Part shown: piece by piece, positions 32,635 to 42,010 of the stretch
Layout: each line of letters begins with the position of its first letter
How positions within the stretch are numbered: the stretch's first letter is position 1
Assembly: GCA_022793095.1 (NCBI GenBank)
Contig: JAAWCD010000034.1
Location: forward strand, 1 to 44,166
Length of the DNA stretch: 44,166 nucleotides
Direction of reading: 5' to 3'
Origin: Oscillospiraceae bacterium
Lineage (GTDB): Bacteria > Bacillota > Clostridia > Oscillospirales > Oscillospiraceae
The notes under the pieces: generated by a model
What the model saw: only the letters and a program-made list of their open reading frames with translations
Databases searched by the model: none
What the model was told of the DNA's origin: nothing
Made by a program: the position numbers and the translations under genes

Positions 32635-33603
32635 CTACGGTGCCCGTTTCGACTCTCCGCCGGCATTCACCGCCTCCATTTTGCCCGGTAGCGCCAGAAA
32701 CCGCTGCCGGATGAGAGATGCCACAAATTTTTCCGCTCTGGTCATGGAACCGGGTTCCGGCGAGAGCATACAGCCTATGGCCGGCATGGGGAAATCCCGG
32801 ACCGGAAGCGCGAAAATCTGTCCACGCTGTACGTGGATGTTATTGAGGACCGCCATATGGGGGAAAACCGCTGCCACATCTGGCATTTCGGCAATCAGCT
32901 GAAAAATATTTTCTATTTTTCCCAGGAAATATGGAGCAGCCGGGCTGAAATACTGATAAATCGCCCGGTAAAAGAACCGCCGGTCTTCCTCCGGATAGGC
33001 TGCCAGTATGAGCTGGCCCAGCTGGTCTGTGGTCAGCCAGGGCTGGCTGGCCAAGGGGTTGGAGCGGTTCAGATAGACGCAGAATTTGTCTTGAGCAAAG
33101 GTCTCCAGTGCCAGCTGCCGCCGCTGGGCAAAGGGCTGAAGCCGCTGCCGGATCTCCTCCTCTGGCGCTGAGCCCAGCACGCCAATGGCACGCTGGGACA
33201 TCTGCTCCAGTAGCTCATCCACCCGGGCGCAGTAAATCGTAAGCCGCAGGTTGGGATAACTGGCCCGGCATTCCACCACCAAATCGGTGAGCACTGTGTT
33301 GTATACAAGGGGTGAGGCCACCACTTGAACCGTGACTGGTTCTGACAGGTCCTGTCCGGCAAAGCGGCTCCAACTATCTGCCACGGCCAAAATCCGCCTG
33401 GCGTCCTCCAGCACGGCCTCGCCAGCCTCCGTCAGCCGTGTCCCCCTGGAGGAGCGGTAAAACAGTGCAAAGCCCAGCTTTTCCTCCAGAGAATTGACCG
33501 ATGCCCTCAGGGACTGCTGGCTGATAAAAAGACGCTCCGCAGCCCGGTTGATGGAGCCGCTCTCTGCCACCATGACAAAATACCGAAGCTGCTGAAATAC
33601 CAC
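32635..33603 (-). CDS. LysR family regulator (first)
   Basis: The 322-residue protein has the LysR winged helix at residues about 3-62 (QQLRYFVMVAESGSINRAAERL, SQQSLRASVNSLEEKLGFALFYR) and a two-lobed effector domain. GTG 33603 (GGGGGG RBS) gives the normal N-terminus; the frame to 33681 overlaps a terminator. It lies downstream of the anion transporter gene on the same strand but behind a terminator, so it may have its own promoter. It probably regulates the transporter and ene-reductase genes; this is inferred from position. Confidence 0.9.
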   Translation of the reverse strand: MVFQQLRYFVMVAESGSINRAAERLFISQQSLRASVNSLEEKLGFALFYRSSRGTRLTEAGEAVLEDARRILAVADSWSRFAGQDLSEPVTVQVVASPLVYNTVLTDLVVECRASYPNLRLTIYCARVDELLEQMSQRAIGVLGSAPEEEIRQRLQPFAQRRQLALETFAQDKFCVYLNRSNPLASQPWLTTDQLGQLILAAYPEEDRRFFYRAIYQYFSPAAPYFLGKIENIFQLIAEMPDVAAVFPHMAVLNNIHVQRGQIFALPVRDFPMPAIGCMLSPEPGSMTRAEKFVASLIRQRFLALPGKMEAVNAGGESKRAP

Positions 33604-33656
33604 AACAAATCCCCCCTTGAAGCCATTATAGTGGATTTTGCAGGCAGTACGCAACC

Positions 33657-33704
33657 CTGAAAAACGCACCTGGAAACTCAAATGCTTCCAGGTGCGTTTT
33701 TCAG
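33657..33704 (-). terminator. Terminator of the anion transporter gene
   Basis: Arms CTGAAAAACGCACCTGGAA and TTCCAGGTGCGTTTTTCAG with a 10-base loop. It lies 18 bases past the transporter stop. Confidence 0.87.
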
Positions 33705-33722
33705 GGAAACTGCGGAGGTATG

Positions 33723-35081
33723 TTATACGCCAAGAAGCATCCAGTAGGGGATGACAACCGCCAGCATACAGACGGTCACAACCGCTATTTTGGCCAGGCC
33801 AAACTTGATGAAATCCTTCATTGTGACAAAGCCCAGGGAGAACATGGTGACCAGAGAGCCCACCTCATAGGGCAGGAACCACTGCTCCAGCCCTGCACAG
33901 AAGGATAGCATGGTCACCCGGGAGCTGACACCCAGAGAGGCGGCAATGCCGGCCAGAGGTTGGGACAGGGCGCTCATGGCAGCCATGGGCGTCATAAGGA
34001 AATTCATGACTACGCCGAACACGTAGGAGAAGAAGATAAACAAATAGTTGTTCATACCGTTGAGGATGGGCATCAGCGCCTGGGCGATCCAGGCGCCAGC
34101 GCCAGCGGCACCCGCCGCCGCGCCGATGCACATACAGCCGCCGATCATCAGCAGCACCCCGAAGTTGACCTTAACAATGTCCTCAGTTTGGCCCACACCG
34201 GCAATGAACAGGACCACCGGCACAGTGACGAAGCCGTACTCAATGGGGAATTTGGTGTAGGTGGTGGTCAGCAGGAAGGCCACGAAAATTACCATGATGA
34301 CTGCGGTGATTTTCTCCTGGTTGGAAACCGGTCCCATTTCGGTCAGCTTCATTTTGAAGTACTCCCTGCCGTTGAATTCCTCATCCTTGGGCAGAATGAC
34401 CGTGATAAGGAAGCACAGCAGCACAATCAAGGGGATAAACACGGCATTTTGAATGAGATAGGTGATCCAAGTCATATTTTCGCCCACAATGGCCAAGGAA
34501 ACCCCCTGCTGTGTGGGCATGTACAGGAACAGCTGGGTAGTGTTGCAGGCGATGACTGAGGCGAACATGATGCCGGCAGAAGTAGTTCCCACCTTCATGT
34601 TGAACTCCCGGCAGACGCTGGCGCACAGGAAGAACATGACTGTGGCCACCTGGGGCGCAGGAGCGATGATGTTTAGGACACAGCCGGCAATCAGCATGCC
34701 GAAGCAGAAGCCCCGGTAGGTGCCTCCAGTCTGGTAAATCACCCAGTAGGCAATGCGGCTCATCAGGCCAATGCGCTGGAGGGTGTTGACCAGAATAAAG
34801 CAGGCCGCGCCAATCCAGATAATACCGCCAGAGTAGGCAGAAAGGGCGTCTCCCATGGGCAGCAGGCCAGACATGTAATAGACGAAGGGAATGGCGAAGG
34901 CGGTAATCATCATGTCGATCTGCCCCAGGCAAAGACAGAGGATCAGCACCAGAGTGAGTGCAAAGAAGGTGCGGATGGGACTGGTAAAGGAATCGGTCAC
35001 AGGGACCAGGAACAGCGTCAGAGGCAGCAGGCAGATCGCCCAGCGGATGAGTCTGCTCCTCAACGGCATGGCTTGTGTCAT
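33723..35081 (-). CDS. SLC13/DASS-type anion:sodium symporter
   Basis: A 452-residue membrane protein with about eleven to twelve hydrophobic segments. IACNTTQLFLYMPT and APAPQVATVMFFL resemble the paired substrate-binding hairpins of the divalent anion:Na+ symporter family (INDY/CitT-like), whose members import di- or tricarboxylates. ATG 35081 with GAGGAG upstream is preferred over the longer frame. Its neighbours are two LysR regulators and ene-reductases, so the cargo may be an unsaturated carboxylate that the reductases act on. The exact subfamily and cargo are not certain. Confidence 0.8.
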   Translation of the reverse strand: MTQAMPLRSRLIRWAICLLPLTLFLVPVTDSFTSPIRTFFALTLVLILCLCLGQIDMMITAFAIPFVYYMSGLLPMGDALSAYSGGIIWIGAACFILVNTLQRIGLMSRIAYWVIYQTGGTYRGFCFGMLIAGCVLNIIAPAPQVATVMFFLCASVCREFNMKVGTTSAGIMFASVIACNTTQLFLYMPTQQGVSLAIVGENMTWITYLIQNAVFIPLIVLLCFLITVILPKDEEFNGREYFKMKLTEMGPVSNQEKITAVIMVIFVAFLLTTTYTKFPIEYGFVTVPVVLFIAGVGQTEDIVKVNFGVLLMIGGCMCIGAAAGAAGAGAWIAQALMPILNGMNNYLFIFFSYVFGVVMNFLMTPMAAMSALSQPLAGIAASLGVSSRVTMLSFCAGLEQWFLPYEVGSLVTMFSLGFVTMKDFIKFGLAKIAVVTVCMLAVVIPYWMLLGV

Positions 35082-35178
35082 GAACGTTTCTCCTCTCTTT
35101 TCCGCCGGCCGGCCCGTCCCCCTTGAACAGACCGGCCTCATCCAAACGATTCGGAACTCTCACACTTTCCACAACAAC

Positions 35179-35207
35179 ATTCTAAATTCAGGTTCCACTT
35201 TTGTAAA
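35179..35207 (-). promoter_or_regulatory. Promoter of the anion transporter gene
   Basis: Read leftward: TTTACA, 17 bases, TAGAAT, about 95 bases before the start codon and just past the second LysR gene. Confidence 0.65.
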
Positions 35208-35238
35208 ATATGAATCATCAATACCCTCATTCAAAAGT

Positions 35239-36162
35239 TTAATACCCATAATATTGACGAATATAGGCATCCACTTCCTCTGACTCCCTGGCGCAGAATT
35301 CCAGAATGAAGCGGTACAGCGCCCCGGCGGCAGGCGAGAGCTGGTGAGAGCATTTGGCTGAAATGCAGTTGGTACGCCGGAAAGCCGGAGAGATTCGCAA
35401 TGGATGTTGGCCCTTTCCTGGTTCCTTCAGGTGGCGTACCGCAACCCGTGCCGGAATAAAGCCCACGCAGCAGCACCGTTGGGTCAGCTCCCGCGGGATG
35501 TGGCTTTCGTTACTGGCGGCGATGATGTCCAAGTCCTGATAGTCTGTCTGGAACAGAGTCTCCATAAATTTGATGTCAGAATCGCAGTTGTTGCAAACCA
35601 GTGGGCAGCCCCGCAGCTCTTCCAATGTCACCTCCTTCTGGCGGGCCAGAGGATGAGCGCTCCCCACCACGGCAAACACCTCCTCTTCGTAGAGAGGAAC
35701 GCATTTGACGCTGGGATCGCCGATGGGGTCCGGTGTGATGACGAAATCCACCTTCCCATTCAGAATCAACTCCATAATCCCCCGGTCAAAGGTCAGCGAG
35801 TGGTCAATATGAATCTGGGGCATTCGGGCATGGTACTCCAGAATGATGGACTTGAAGATGTCAATGACAGAGGAGGCGATGTAAACCCAGGCCTGCCGGT
35901 TCTTCTTGTACTGCTCCAGCTCGGAAAAGCCGGTGTTCAGCTCGGCAAAGGCGTTGTTCACCCGCGACAGGAACAGCCGGCCCGCATCATTTAAATGAAG
36001 CTTTCCAGCCCGGCGGTCAAACAGATCCACTCCCAGGCCGTCCTCCAGCCGGGAAATGCTTTGGCTCAGTGTGGGCTGGGACACATAAAGCTCTTTGGAC
36101 GCCTTTGTGATATTTTCCCATTTTGCCACAGACTTAAAGTACTCCAGTTGTGTCAAATCCAC
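35239..36162 (-). CDS. LysR family regulator (second)
   Basis: The 307-residue protein has a LysR N-terminus (MDLTQLEYFKSVAKWENITKAS, then SQPTLSQSISRLEDGLGVDLFDR) and a substrate-binding domain with DFVITPDPIGDPSVKCVPL and VFAVVGSAHPLA. The distal part is cysteine-rich (CCCVGF, CISAKC), which is less usual and might mark a redox or metal response, though this is only a possibility. It sits between the ene-reductase gene and the transporter gene on the same strand. AGGAGG precedes ATG 36162. Confidence 0.9.
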   Translation of the reverse strand: MDLTQLEYFKSVAKWENITKASKELYVSQPTLSQSISRLEDGLGVDLFDRRAGKLHLNDAGRLFLSRVNNAFAELNTGFSELEQYKKNRQAWVYIASSVIDIFKSIILEYHARMPQIHIDHSLTFDRGIMELILNGKVDFVITPDPIGDPSVKCVPLYEEEVFAVVGSAHPLARQKEVTLEELRGCPLVCNNCDSDIKFMETLFQTDYQDLDIIAASNESHIPRELTQRCCCVGFIPARVAVRHLKEPGKGQHPLRISPAFRRTNCISAKCSHQLSPAAGALYRFILEFCARESEEVDAYIRQYYGY

Positions 36163-36252
36163 AAAACCACCTCCTGAGCCCTATTATAGTAGCCTGTCCT
36201 CAGAAAGGAAAACACTGTTTTTTTGCATGTGCCTGTAAAAAAAGTTTGCATC

Positions 36253-36280
36253 AAAAAGCGGAGGGACCTTAAGCCCCTCC
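36253..36280 (-). terminator. Terminator of the first ene-reductase gene
   Basis: Read leftward, GGAGGGGC-TTAA-GGTCCCTCC (imperfect stem) followed by GCTTTTTG. It separates the ene-reductase from the LysR gene. Confidence 0.78.
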
Positions 36281-36297
36281 ACCTGGTTCAGATTACA

Positions 36298-38280
36298 TTA
36301 CAGATTCATTGCGCCGAAGAAGCCGCCGCGGGTGGCCTCCAAAATTTTACCGGGCTTGACCGCGTCGCCAATCACCGTAAAGTCGATCACATTCCGGCCC
36401 ATAGCGTAGGCCTCCTTCGTCAGCGCTCTCATACCGGCGGCCAGAACCACCGTGTCAGCCGGAAGCTCCAGCTCCTGGCCATCCTGACTGGCGTACACAG
36501 CGGATCCGGTCACACGGGTACAGGTGGCATGAGTCAGAATCCGGGCGGCCTTTAGACGGCTGAGACACGCCTCATGGTGGGAGCCCGCACAATCCTTGGC
36601 GATATTGTCCGTCATCTCCAAAAGGGTGACGGTTTTGCCCAGCTCCAGCAGGTGAATGCCGGTCTCCGCGCCCACCAGACCGCCGCCGATGATGACCACA
36701 TTCTGGCCCACCTCAGCCTCCCGTCCGTGGACATCCTTGCCGGTAATGACGTTAGGCCCGTCCAGTCCCGGAATGGGTGGGACGGCAGGCACCGCGCCAA
36801 TCGCGGCAAACATGGCGTCCGGCTGGAGTTCCTCCACTAGCTCCGGCGTGACCTCGCAGTTCAGCCGGACTTCGATGTTCTTGTCATCCAGGACACGGCG
36901 GACCATGCGGTCCTTGTAGAGCTTCATCCGGTCCTTGAAGGAGACGGTGCCGGCAATGTTCAGCGTGCCGCCCAGCCGGTCCGCCTTCTCGCACAGGATG
37001 ACCTGATGTCCACGCTTAGACGCAGTAAGGGCGGCTTCCATACCGGCCGGACCGCCGCCGGCGATAAGCACCCTTTTGGACACTTTGGCGGGCACATTGG
37101 GATCCAGATCAGGCAGCCCCTCCAGACCGGCCCGGGGGTTGATGGCGCAGCGGACCAGCTTCTGAGGCTGACGGCACAGGGAATCCTGGCAGTTGTTGCA
37201 GCGCAGGCAGGGCAGAATATCCTCGTCCCGGCCGTACATGGCCTTCTTAGGCAGATAGGGGTCGCAGATCAGGCCGTGGGCGATATTGCACAGGTCAGCA
37301 GCGCCAGAGGCGATGATCTGGTCCATATAGGCGGGGGTGGAAAGGGCGCCCACGGTGGAGACTGGGATGTTCATTCCGGCCCTCTTGACTGCCTCAGCCA
37401 GGTAGACATTGACACCCTCTGGCATGAACATGCTGGGGGCCATCCGCTCAGCGGTAGCGCTATGATATACGCCGCCGCAGGAGACGCTGACCATGTCCAC
37501 CTTGGGCTCCAGGGCCTTGGCGATTTTGGCCACATCCTCGGGCACCATGCCGCCGGGCAGCACCTCAAAGCCGGAGATACGGACATCCAAGGGAAAGTCC
37601 CGGCCAACCTTGGCCCGGATGCGGTCAATGACCATCATGGGGAAGCGGAGGCGGTTCTCCAAGCAGCCGCCATACGCGTCGGTCCGGCGGTTGAACAGGG
37701 GGCTCAGAAACTGATGCAGCAGCCAGCCGTGGCCCATATGAATCTGGGCCAGGTCGAAGCCCGATTCCCGCAGCACAGCGATGGTGCTGGCGAAGTTGTC
37801 CGCCACAATGGACATGTCGCGCTCGTCCATCTCGTGGACGATGGCGCCATCGCCCCGGTTGAAGCCCAGCGTGTTCTCATACTTGCTTGGTCCCATGGGA
37901 GGCATGCCGTGATTAAACTGTGCTGGGGAGAACACGCCGCCGTGAGAAACTTCCACGCTCAGCTTGGCGCCGTACCGGTGGGCGATGTCCGCCAGCCGCC
38001 ACAGGGACCGGCGGTTGTCCGGGGCGGTCAGCATCACAATATCCACATGGGTCTTGCCGCCGCAGGGGCCCTCACCGCTGCCCACAATGCTTTCGCCCAT
38101 GATGATGAGGCCGGTACCGCCTTTGGCCACCTCCTCGACATACCGGAGGTTCTCTTCGGCAAAGCCGCCGTCAGGGCTGCGCTGGGGATAGGACATGGGG
38201 GCCAATGCAATCCGGTTTTTCACCGTAACTGTCCCAATCTGAAGGGGAGAAAATAAGTTTGGATAGGGTTTGTTCATCAT
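36298..38280 (-). CDS. FMN/4Fe-4S/FAD ene-reductase of the 2,4-dienoyl-CoA reductase/BaiCD type (first)
   Basis: A 660-residue three-domain flavoprotein. An old-yellow-enzyme barrel (residues about 5-340: LFSPLQIGTVTVKNRIALAPM, HMGHGWLLHQFLSPLFNRRT) is followed by a cysteine cluster CLRCNNC...C before AINP, then FAD and NAD(P)H domains (VLIAGGGPAGMEAAL, VVIIGGGLVGAETGIHLLELG). Family members pass hydride from NAD(P)H via FAD and FeS to FMN and reduce activated C=C bonds (dienoyl-CoA, enoates, bile-acid intermediates, isoflavones). The substrate is unknown here. The position occupied by the catalytic Tyr in FadH (HGYL) is Trp (GHGWL). ATG 38280 follows GGAG. It is divergent from a paralogue at 38600. 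Confidence 0.9.
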   Translation of the reverse strand: MMNKPYPNLFSPLQIGTVTVKNRIALAPMSYPQRSPDGGFAEENLRYVEEVAKGGTGLIIMGESIVGSGEGPCGGKTHVDIVMLTAPDNRRSLWRLADIAHRYGAKLSVEVSHGGVFSPAQFNHGMPPMGPSKYENTLGFNRGDGAIVHEMDERDMSIVADNFASTIAVLRESGFDLAQIHMGHGWLLHQFLSPLFNRRTDAYGGCLENRLRFPMMVIDRIRAKVGRDFPLDVRISGFEVLPGGMVPEDVAKIAKALEPKVDMVSVSCGGVYHSATAERMAPSMFMPEGVNVYLAEAVKRAGMNIPVSTVGALSTPAYMDQIIASGAADLCNIAHGLICDPYLPKKAMYGRDEDILPCLRCNNCQDSLCRQPQKLVRCAINPRAGLEGLPDLDPNVPAKVSKRVLIAGGGPAGMEAALTASKRGHQVILCEKADRLGGTLNIAGTVSFKDRMKLYKDRMVRRVLDDKNIEVRLNCEVTPELVEELQPDAMFAAIGAVPAVPPIPGLDGPNVITGKDVHGREAEVGQNVVIIGGGLVGAETGIHLLELGKTVTLLEMTDNIAKDCAGSHHEACLSRLKAARILTHATCTRVTGSAVYASQDGQELELPADTVVLAAGMRALTKEAYAMGRNVIDFTVIGDAVKPGKILEATRGGFFGAMNL

Positions 38281-38599
38281 GGCTGCACACACTCCTTTTC
38301 AATCGCTTGGACACAAGGGGCTGTTCCGTCTGTTTAGAATTGCCGTTGTGTTCAGCTTATCAAAGGCGGCACAAAAATACAAATAGAAACAATGGATAGG
38401 CGCATTGGAAAGGACAATAGGAATACGCTGCAAAAATGGGCTGCATCTCCAGGACAAATAAACTTCTCCTCAATCTGTCTGAGGAATGGTAAGATGAGCT
38501 TGACGGCGGGTATCCCCTTGACGCCGTTTCACTCGGAACGCTCTCTCACATTCCCTCTGGAATGGCTTTTGCCAGCTTTTTTGGAAAGAAGGTATCGCG
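38281..38599. other. Divergent control region between the two ene-reductase genes
   Basis: 319 bases with no convincing gene. It is AT-rich near 38365-38400 (CACAAAAATACAAATAG). A weak leftward promoter can be read as TTGTAT, 17 bases, TAAGCT. No rightward promoter stands out. This is where a LysR-type activator would be expected to bind, but I could not pick a single convincing T-N11-A site. Confidence 0.5.
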
Positions 38600-40633
38600 A
38601 TGTCAAAACAGCCCTGCGAGCAGCTGTATCCCCATCTGTTCACCCCCCTGCGTGTGGGAGGAAACGTTTTCAAAAACCGGGTGTTCACTGCGCCCACTCA
38701 TCTGCCCATCTCCATTGATAATCACGGTTTTTTTTCCCGGGAGGGCATGACCTATTATGGAAATTTCGCCAAGGGGGGCTCCGCCGCTATCCACATGGGC
38801 GAGGTCATCATGGACCGCCGCAACTCATTGGCCCATGAAGACCACATGAATCTGGTGGACGAAAGCACACTGCAAACCCTGAACACCTTCAACGAATATG
38901 CCCACATCTTCGGAGCGAAAACCTCTGTGGAGCTGAACCACTCCGGCCAGTTCGCCATGCCTCAGTTCGGAGATGGCTCAGATCCCATGGGGCCGGTGGA
39001 AATGAACATGCCGGCGGGTACCCATGTACGGGCGATGAACGAAGAGGATATGGCCTATGTGGCCAATATCTATGCCAAGGCGGCCAACATGGCCAAACGG
39101 GGCGGCTGCGATATGGTGTGCATGCACTACGGTCACGGTTGGCTGATGGGCGCGTTTTTAAGCCCTTTGGTCAACACCCGGACCGACCGCTACGGCGGCT
39201 CCTTGGAAAACCGGATGCGGTTCCCCCGCCAAGTGCTGGAGGCGGTCCGCCAGGCGGTAGGGCCTGACTTCCTCATCGAGGTCCGGCTCTCCGGCGACGA
39301 GTACACCAAGGGCGGCATTGTCATTGAGGACACCATCGAGTATGTAAAGATGATTGAGGATTTGGCTGATCTGGTCCATTTTTCCGCTGGGAACCGGCTC
39401 TTTCCGGAGACCAGGGCCATTATGCACCCCTCCCACTTCCTGGAGGAGGGCCACAACGTCCATCTGGCTGCTGCCGCCAAGAAGGCGGGCATCAAAATTC
39501 CTGTAGGTGCGATTGGCTCCATCCAGAATCCGGACTACGCGGAGAAGGTCCTGGCCGAGGGCATGGCGGACTATGTGCTGATGGCCCGGGGCTGGGTAGC
39601 CGATCCAGATTGGGGCAACAAAGCACGCGCGGGGAAGGCGGAGGACATCCGGCCCTGTATCAAGTGTTTCCGCTGCATGGACCTGGCCGGCGGCAAGCGG
39701 ACGGTGAGCCGCCACAACATTGCCGACTATCTCACGGAATTCCCCACAGTCACCCGGCGGACCGAGTGCTCGGTGAACCCTCTTCACGGAAATGCCATGT
39801 GTAAGATCGGCTTTCCCCAGCCCAAGGCGAAAAAGCGGGTGGCCGTGGTGGGAGGCGGTCCTGCCGGTATGGTTGCAGCTCTGACCGCCGCGGAACGGGG
39901 CCATGAGGTCATCCTGTTTGAAAAAACTGGAACACTAGGCGGCCAGCTTCACTATGCCAAGCATGTCTGGTTCAAGACGGACATGGAGCAGTACCGCCAG
40001 TATCTGATCCGTCAGGTAAACAAGGCCCCTGTCGATGTCCGGCTGAACTGCGAGGCCACACCGGAGCTGCTGAAGACGCTGATGCCCGGCGCGGTCATCG
40101 TGGCGGTGGGCGCGGAGCCTCTGATTCCCAGAATTCCCGGCGTTGAGGGAGAAAATGTGGTTCCGGCCATCAGCTGCTATGGAAGAGAGGACCAGTTGGG
40201 CAATTCCGTTGTGCTGGTAGGCGGAGGCATGGTGGGCTGTGAGACGGCCCTCCACCTGTCCAGCAAGGGCAGGAAGGTCACGCTGGTGGAGATGCTGGAC
40301 GTTCTGGCCCCCGACGGCATTTACACCGAGCGGCTGCACACCATGGAGTACCTCCAGAAGGACCCCAACATCACGGTGCTCACGGACACCCGCTGTGTTG
40401 AGATTCATCCAAAGGGTGCTTTGGTGGCCGGCGAGGGTGAGAAAACCTGGCTGATTGAGGCGGACAGCATTGTGTTATCGGCAGGCATGAAGAGCCTGAC
40501 AGCTCAAAGCGAGGTCTTCAACGGACTTGCTTTTGATGTGATTCCAGTGGGCGACTGCGCGAAGGTAGGGACCATCAGTTCCGCCACCGCCGCCGCTTAT
40601 AACGCCGCGCTGATAATCGGCCTGGATGGGTAA
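38600..40633 (+). CDS. FMN/4Fe-4S/FAD ene-reductase of the 2,4-dienoyl-CoA reductase/BaiCD type (second)
   Basis: The 677-residue paralogue of the leftward neighbour has the same plan: FMN barrel (LFTPLRVGGNVFKNRVFTAPT, MHYGHGWLMGAFLSPLVNTRT), cysteine cluster, and FAD/NAD(P)H domains (VAVVGGGPAGMVAAL, VVLVGGGMVGCETALHL). It differs at the cluster: CIKCFRC is followed by 30 residues before the fourth Cys (CSVNP), against 13 in the paralogue, so a loop of about 17 residues is inserted. Having two divergent reductases may mean different substrates or two subunits. GAAGG lies before ATG 38600. It is the last intact gene before the decayed island. Confidence 0.9.
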   Translation: MSKQPCEQLYPHLFTPLRVGGNVFKNRVFTAPTHLPISIDNHGFFSREGMTYYGNFAKGGSAAIHMGEVIMDRRNSLAHEDHMNLVDESTLQTLNTFNEYAHIFGAKTSVELNHSGQFAMPQFGDGSDPMGPVEMNMPAGTHVRAMNEEDMAYVANIYAKAANMAKRGGCDMVCMHYGHGWLMGAFLSPLVNTRTDRYGGSLENRMRFPRQVLEAVRQAVGPDFLIEVRLSGDEYTKGGIVIEDTIEYVKMIEDLADLVHFSAGNRLFPETRAIMHPSHFLEEGHNVHLAAAAKKAGIKIPVGAIGSIQNPDYAEKVLAEGMADYVLMARGWVADPDWGNKARAGKAEDIRPCIKCFRCMDLAGGKRTVSRHNIADYLTEFPTVTRRTECSVNPLHGNAMCKIGFPQPKAKKRVAVVGGGPAGMVAALTAAERGHEVILFEKTGTLGGQLHYAKHVWFKTDMEQYRQYLIRQVNKAPVDVRLNCEATPELLKTLMPGAVIVAVGAEPLIPRIPGVEGENVVPAISCYGREDQLGNSVVLVGGGMVGCETALHLSSKGRKVTLVEMLDVLAPDGIYTERLHTMEYLQKDPNITVLTDTRCVEIHPKGALVAGEGEKTWLIEADSIVLSAGMKSLTAQSEVFNGLAFDVIPVGDCAKVGTISSATAAAYNAALIIGLDG

Positions 40634-40662
40634 TAAGAAACGGAGGATGGATCGGCCACCCC

Positions 40663-41067
40663 TTAACAGGGGTATCTACAACTTGGGGAAGCACCCTGGC
40701 AGGAATCACGCTGTGATTTCCCGCCGGGGCTTTCCTTGTTCTGCGGAATATCCCCGCCAATGGAGCCGATGCCGCTGTAGTGGATCTCAATGGTCTGCAT
40801 GGCCTTTTTCGACCACTTGGTGCTTTTCTCATGCACCACGATCTTCTGGATAAACAGCCGTAGCAGCTCCTGTGTCAGCTCTGTGATATCGGTGTACCGC
40901 CTGGCTTTGGCGATGAAGCCATCGGTACCGGAAACCGTATTCCGCAGCTTCTGGATGGCCGCTTCTTTCACGGGAATTTCCATCGCCAGTTTCTCCTGCT
41001 CCTCCGTGTAGCCGCCGGACAGCGTCTGAACCTGATCCACCGAAATGTGACCAGGAACCCGATCTTT
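40663..41067 (-). pseudogene. C-terminal remnant of a large serine recombinase
   Basis: The frame reads KDRVPGHISVDQVQTLSGGY, TEEQEKLA, then YTDITELTQELLRLFIQKIV and KWSKKAMQTIEIHYSGIG. This is the C-terminal domain (DUF4368-like) of Tn4451-type serine recombinases found in clostridial mobile elements. The N-terminal resolvase domain with the catalytic serine is absent, and an in-frame TAG (41068-41070) closes the upstream side. It cannot be active. It marks the left edge of a degraded mobile island. Confidence 0.8.
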
Positions 41068-41104
41068 CTAAAGATATTGTCAAGGGGAAATGTGAGATTT
41101 GTCT

Positions 41105-42010
41105 CTAATCACAGGTATCTTTTGGTTTCAGATATCCCAAAAGCTGGTCTTCAAATGTCTGCATAGTCTCTTGCACAAACTTCATTCTTTTCCCCTCGTC
41201 CAGCAGATTGATAGCACATTGGTTCATCGTCTTAAAATTCGGTGCATCACCCCGGAACACATCCTGTCTGCCGTTGGAAAAGCGCCAGACAAACCACCAA
41301 TCATCCCGCGAAAGAATATGGCCCATGTGCCCCGGAAGCCGCCTGATCTCCTCCGGCGGGATGGTTCCCGTTTTCTCCGGTTTCACCGCCCCCCGTGCTC
41401 CGTATCCACCAGACAAAATCCGGCGGCAAGGTAGCCGTCATCGGATACCTCAATCCGGAACCACATTTGCAGGCCACTCCGGAGGAAATCCGCACCATCG
41501 ACCCGGTAATTCAGCCCCGGACAAAAAGCAAAGCTTTCATTGTCCCAATCAAGATAGGAATGGTACTGCTGTTTCGGCTCCACCAGTCCGTAACGCTTCG
41601 TAATCCCCTGACCCATCTCACGCTGGAATGCCTCCAGCACAGCGCAAACCTGTTGTTTGTCCGCCTCTCCAGGTTCTTCCAAAAATGACCGAGTGGCCTC
41701 AGCAAACTGCTGTACCAGTTCCGGGGCTTCAGGTACTGCTTCCAGCCAATCACAAATTTTCCCCCATGAAACGCAGCGGACTCTCTCTTCCGGCAGCGTT
41801 TCCGCCCCGTTTGCCGCCTTTCTGCTCCATTCGGAAGGCGCATGACCGTCTTTTGTCAAATAAATCAGCTTTGCGTTCTGGGCGTAGGGATCGCAGTCAT
41901 AGCACTGCCCCTGCTGGTCGCCAGCGTTGATCTTGACCTCAATAGGTACGGAAAACGCAGGATTTTGAAGCATAATATCAATTCTGCGGCCATTATCAAT
42001 GAGATATTCC
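41105..42010 (-). pseudogene. PD-(D/E)XK nuclease-superfamily protein, truncated and frameshifted
   Basis: The 5' part shows STEYLIDNGRRIDIMLQN and VPIEVKINAGDQQGQCYDCD, the D...EXK core (RRIDI, IEVKI) of the PDDEXK_4 family found in mobile regions. The N-terminus of the family is missing where the frame meets the WYL remnant near 42005. The frame ends at 41383 (DTEHGGR-stop), while the C-terminal part (AVKPEKTGTIPPEEIRRLP to YLKPKDTCD) continues in another frame to 41105. One missing G in the G-run near 41394 would rejoin them. Probably non-functional. Confidence 0.78.
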
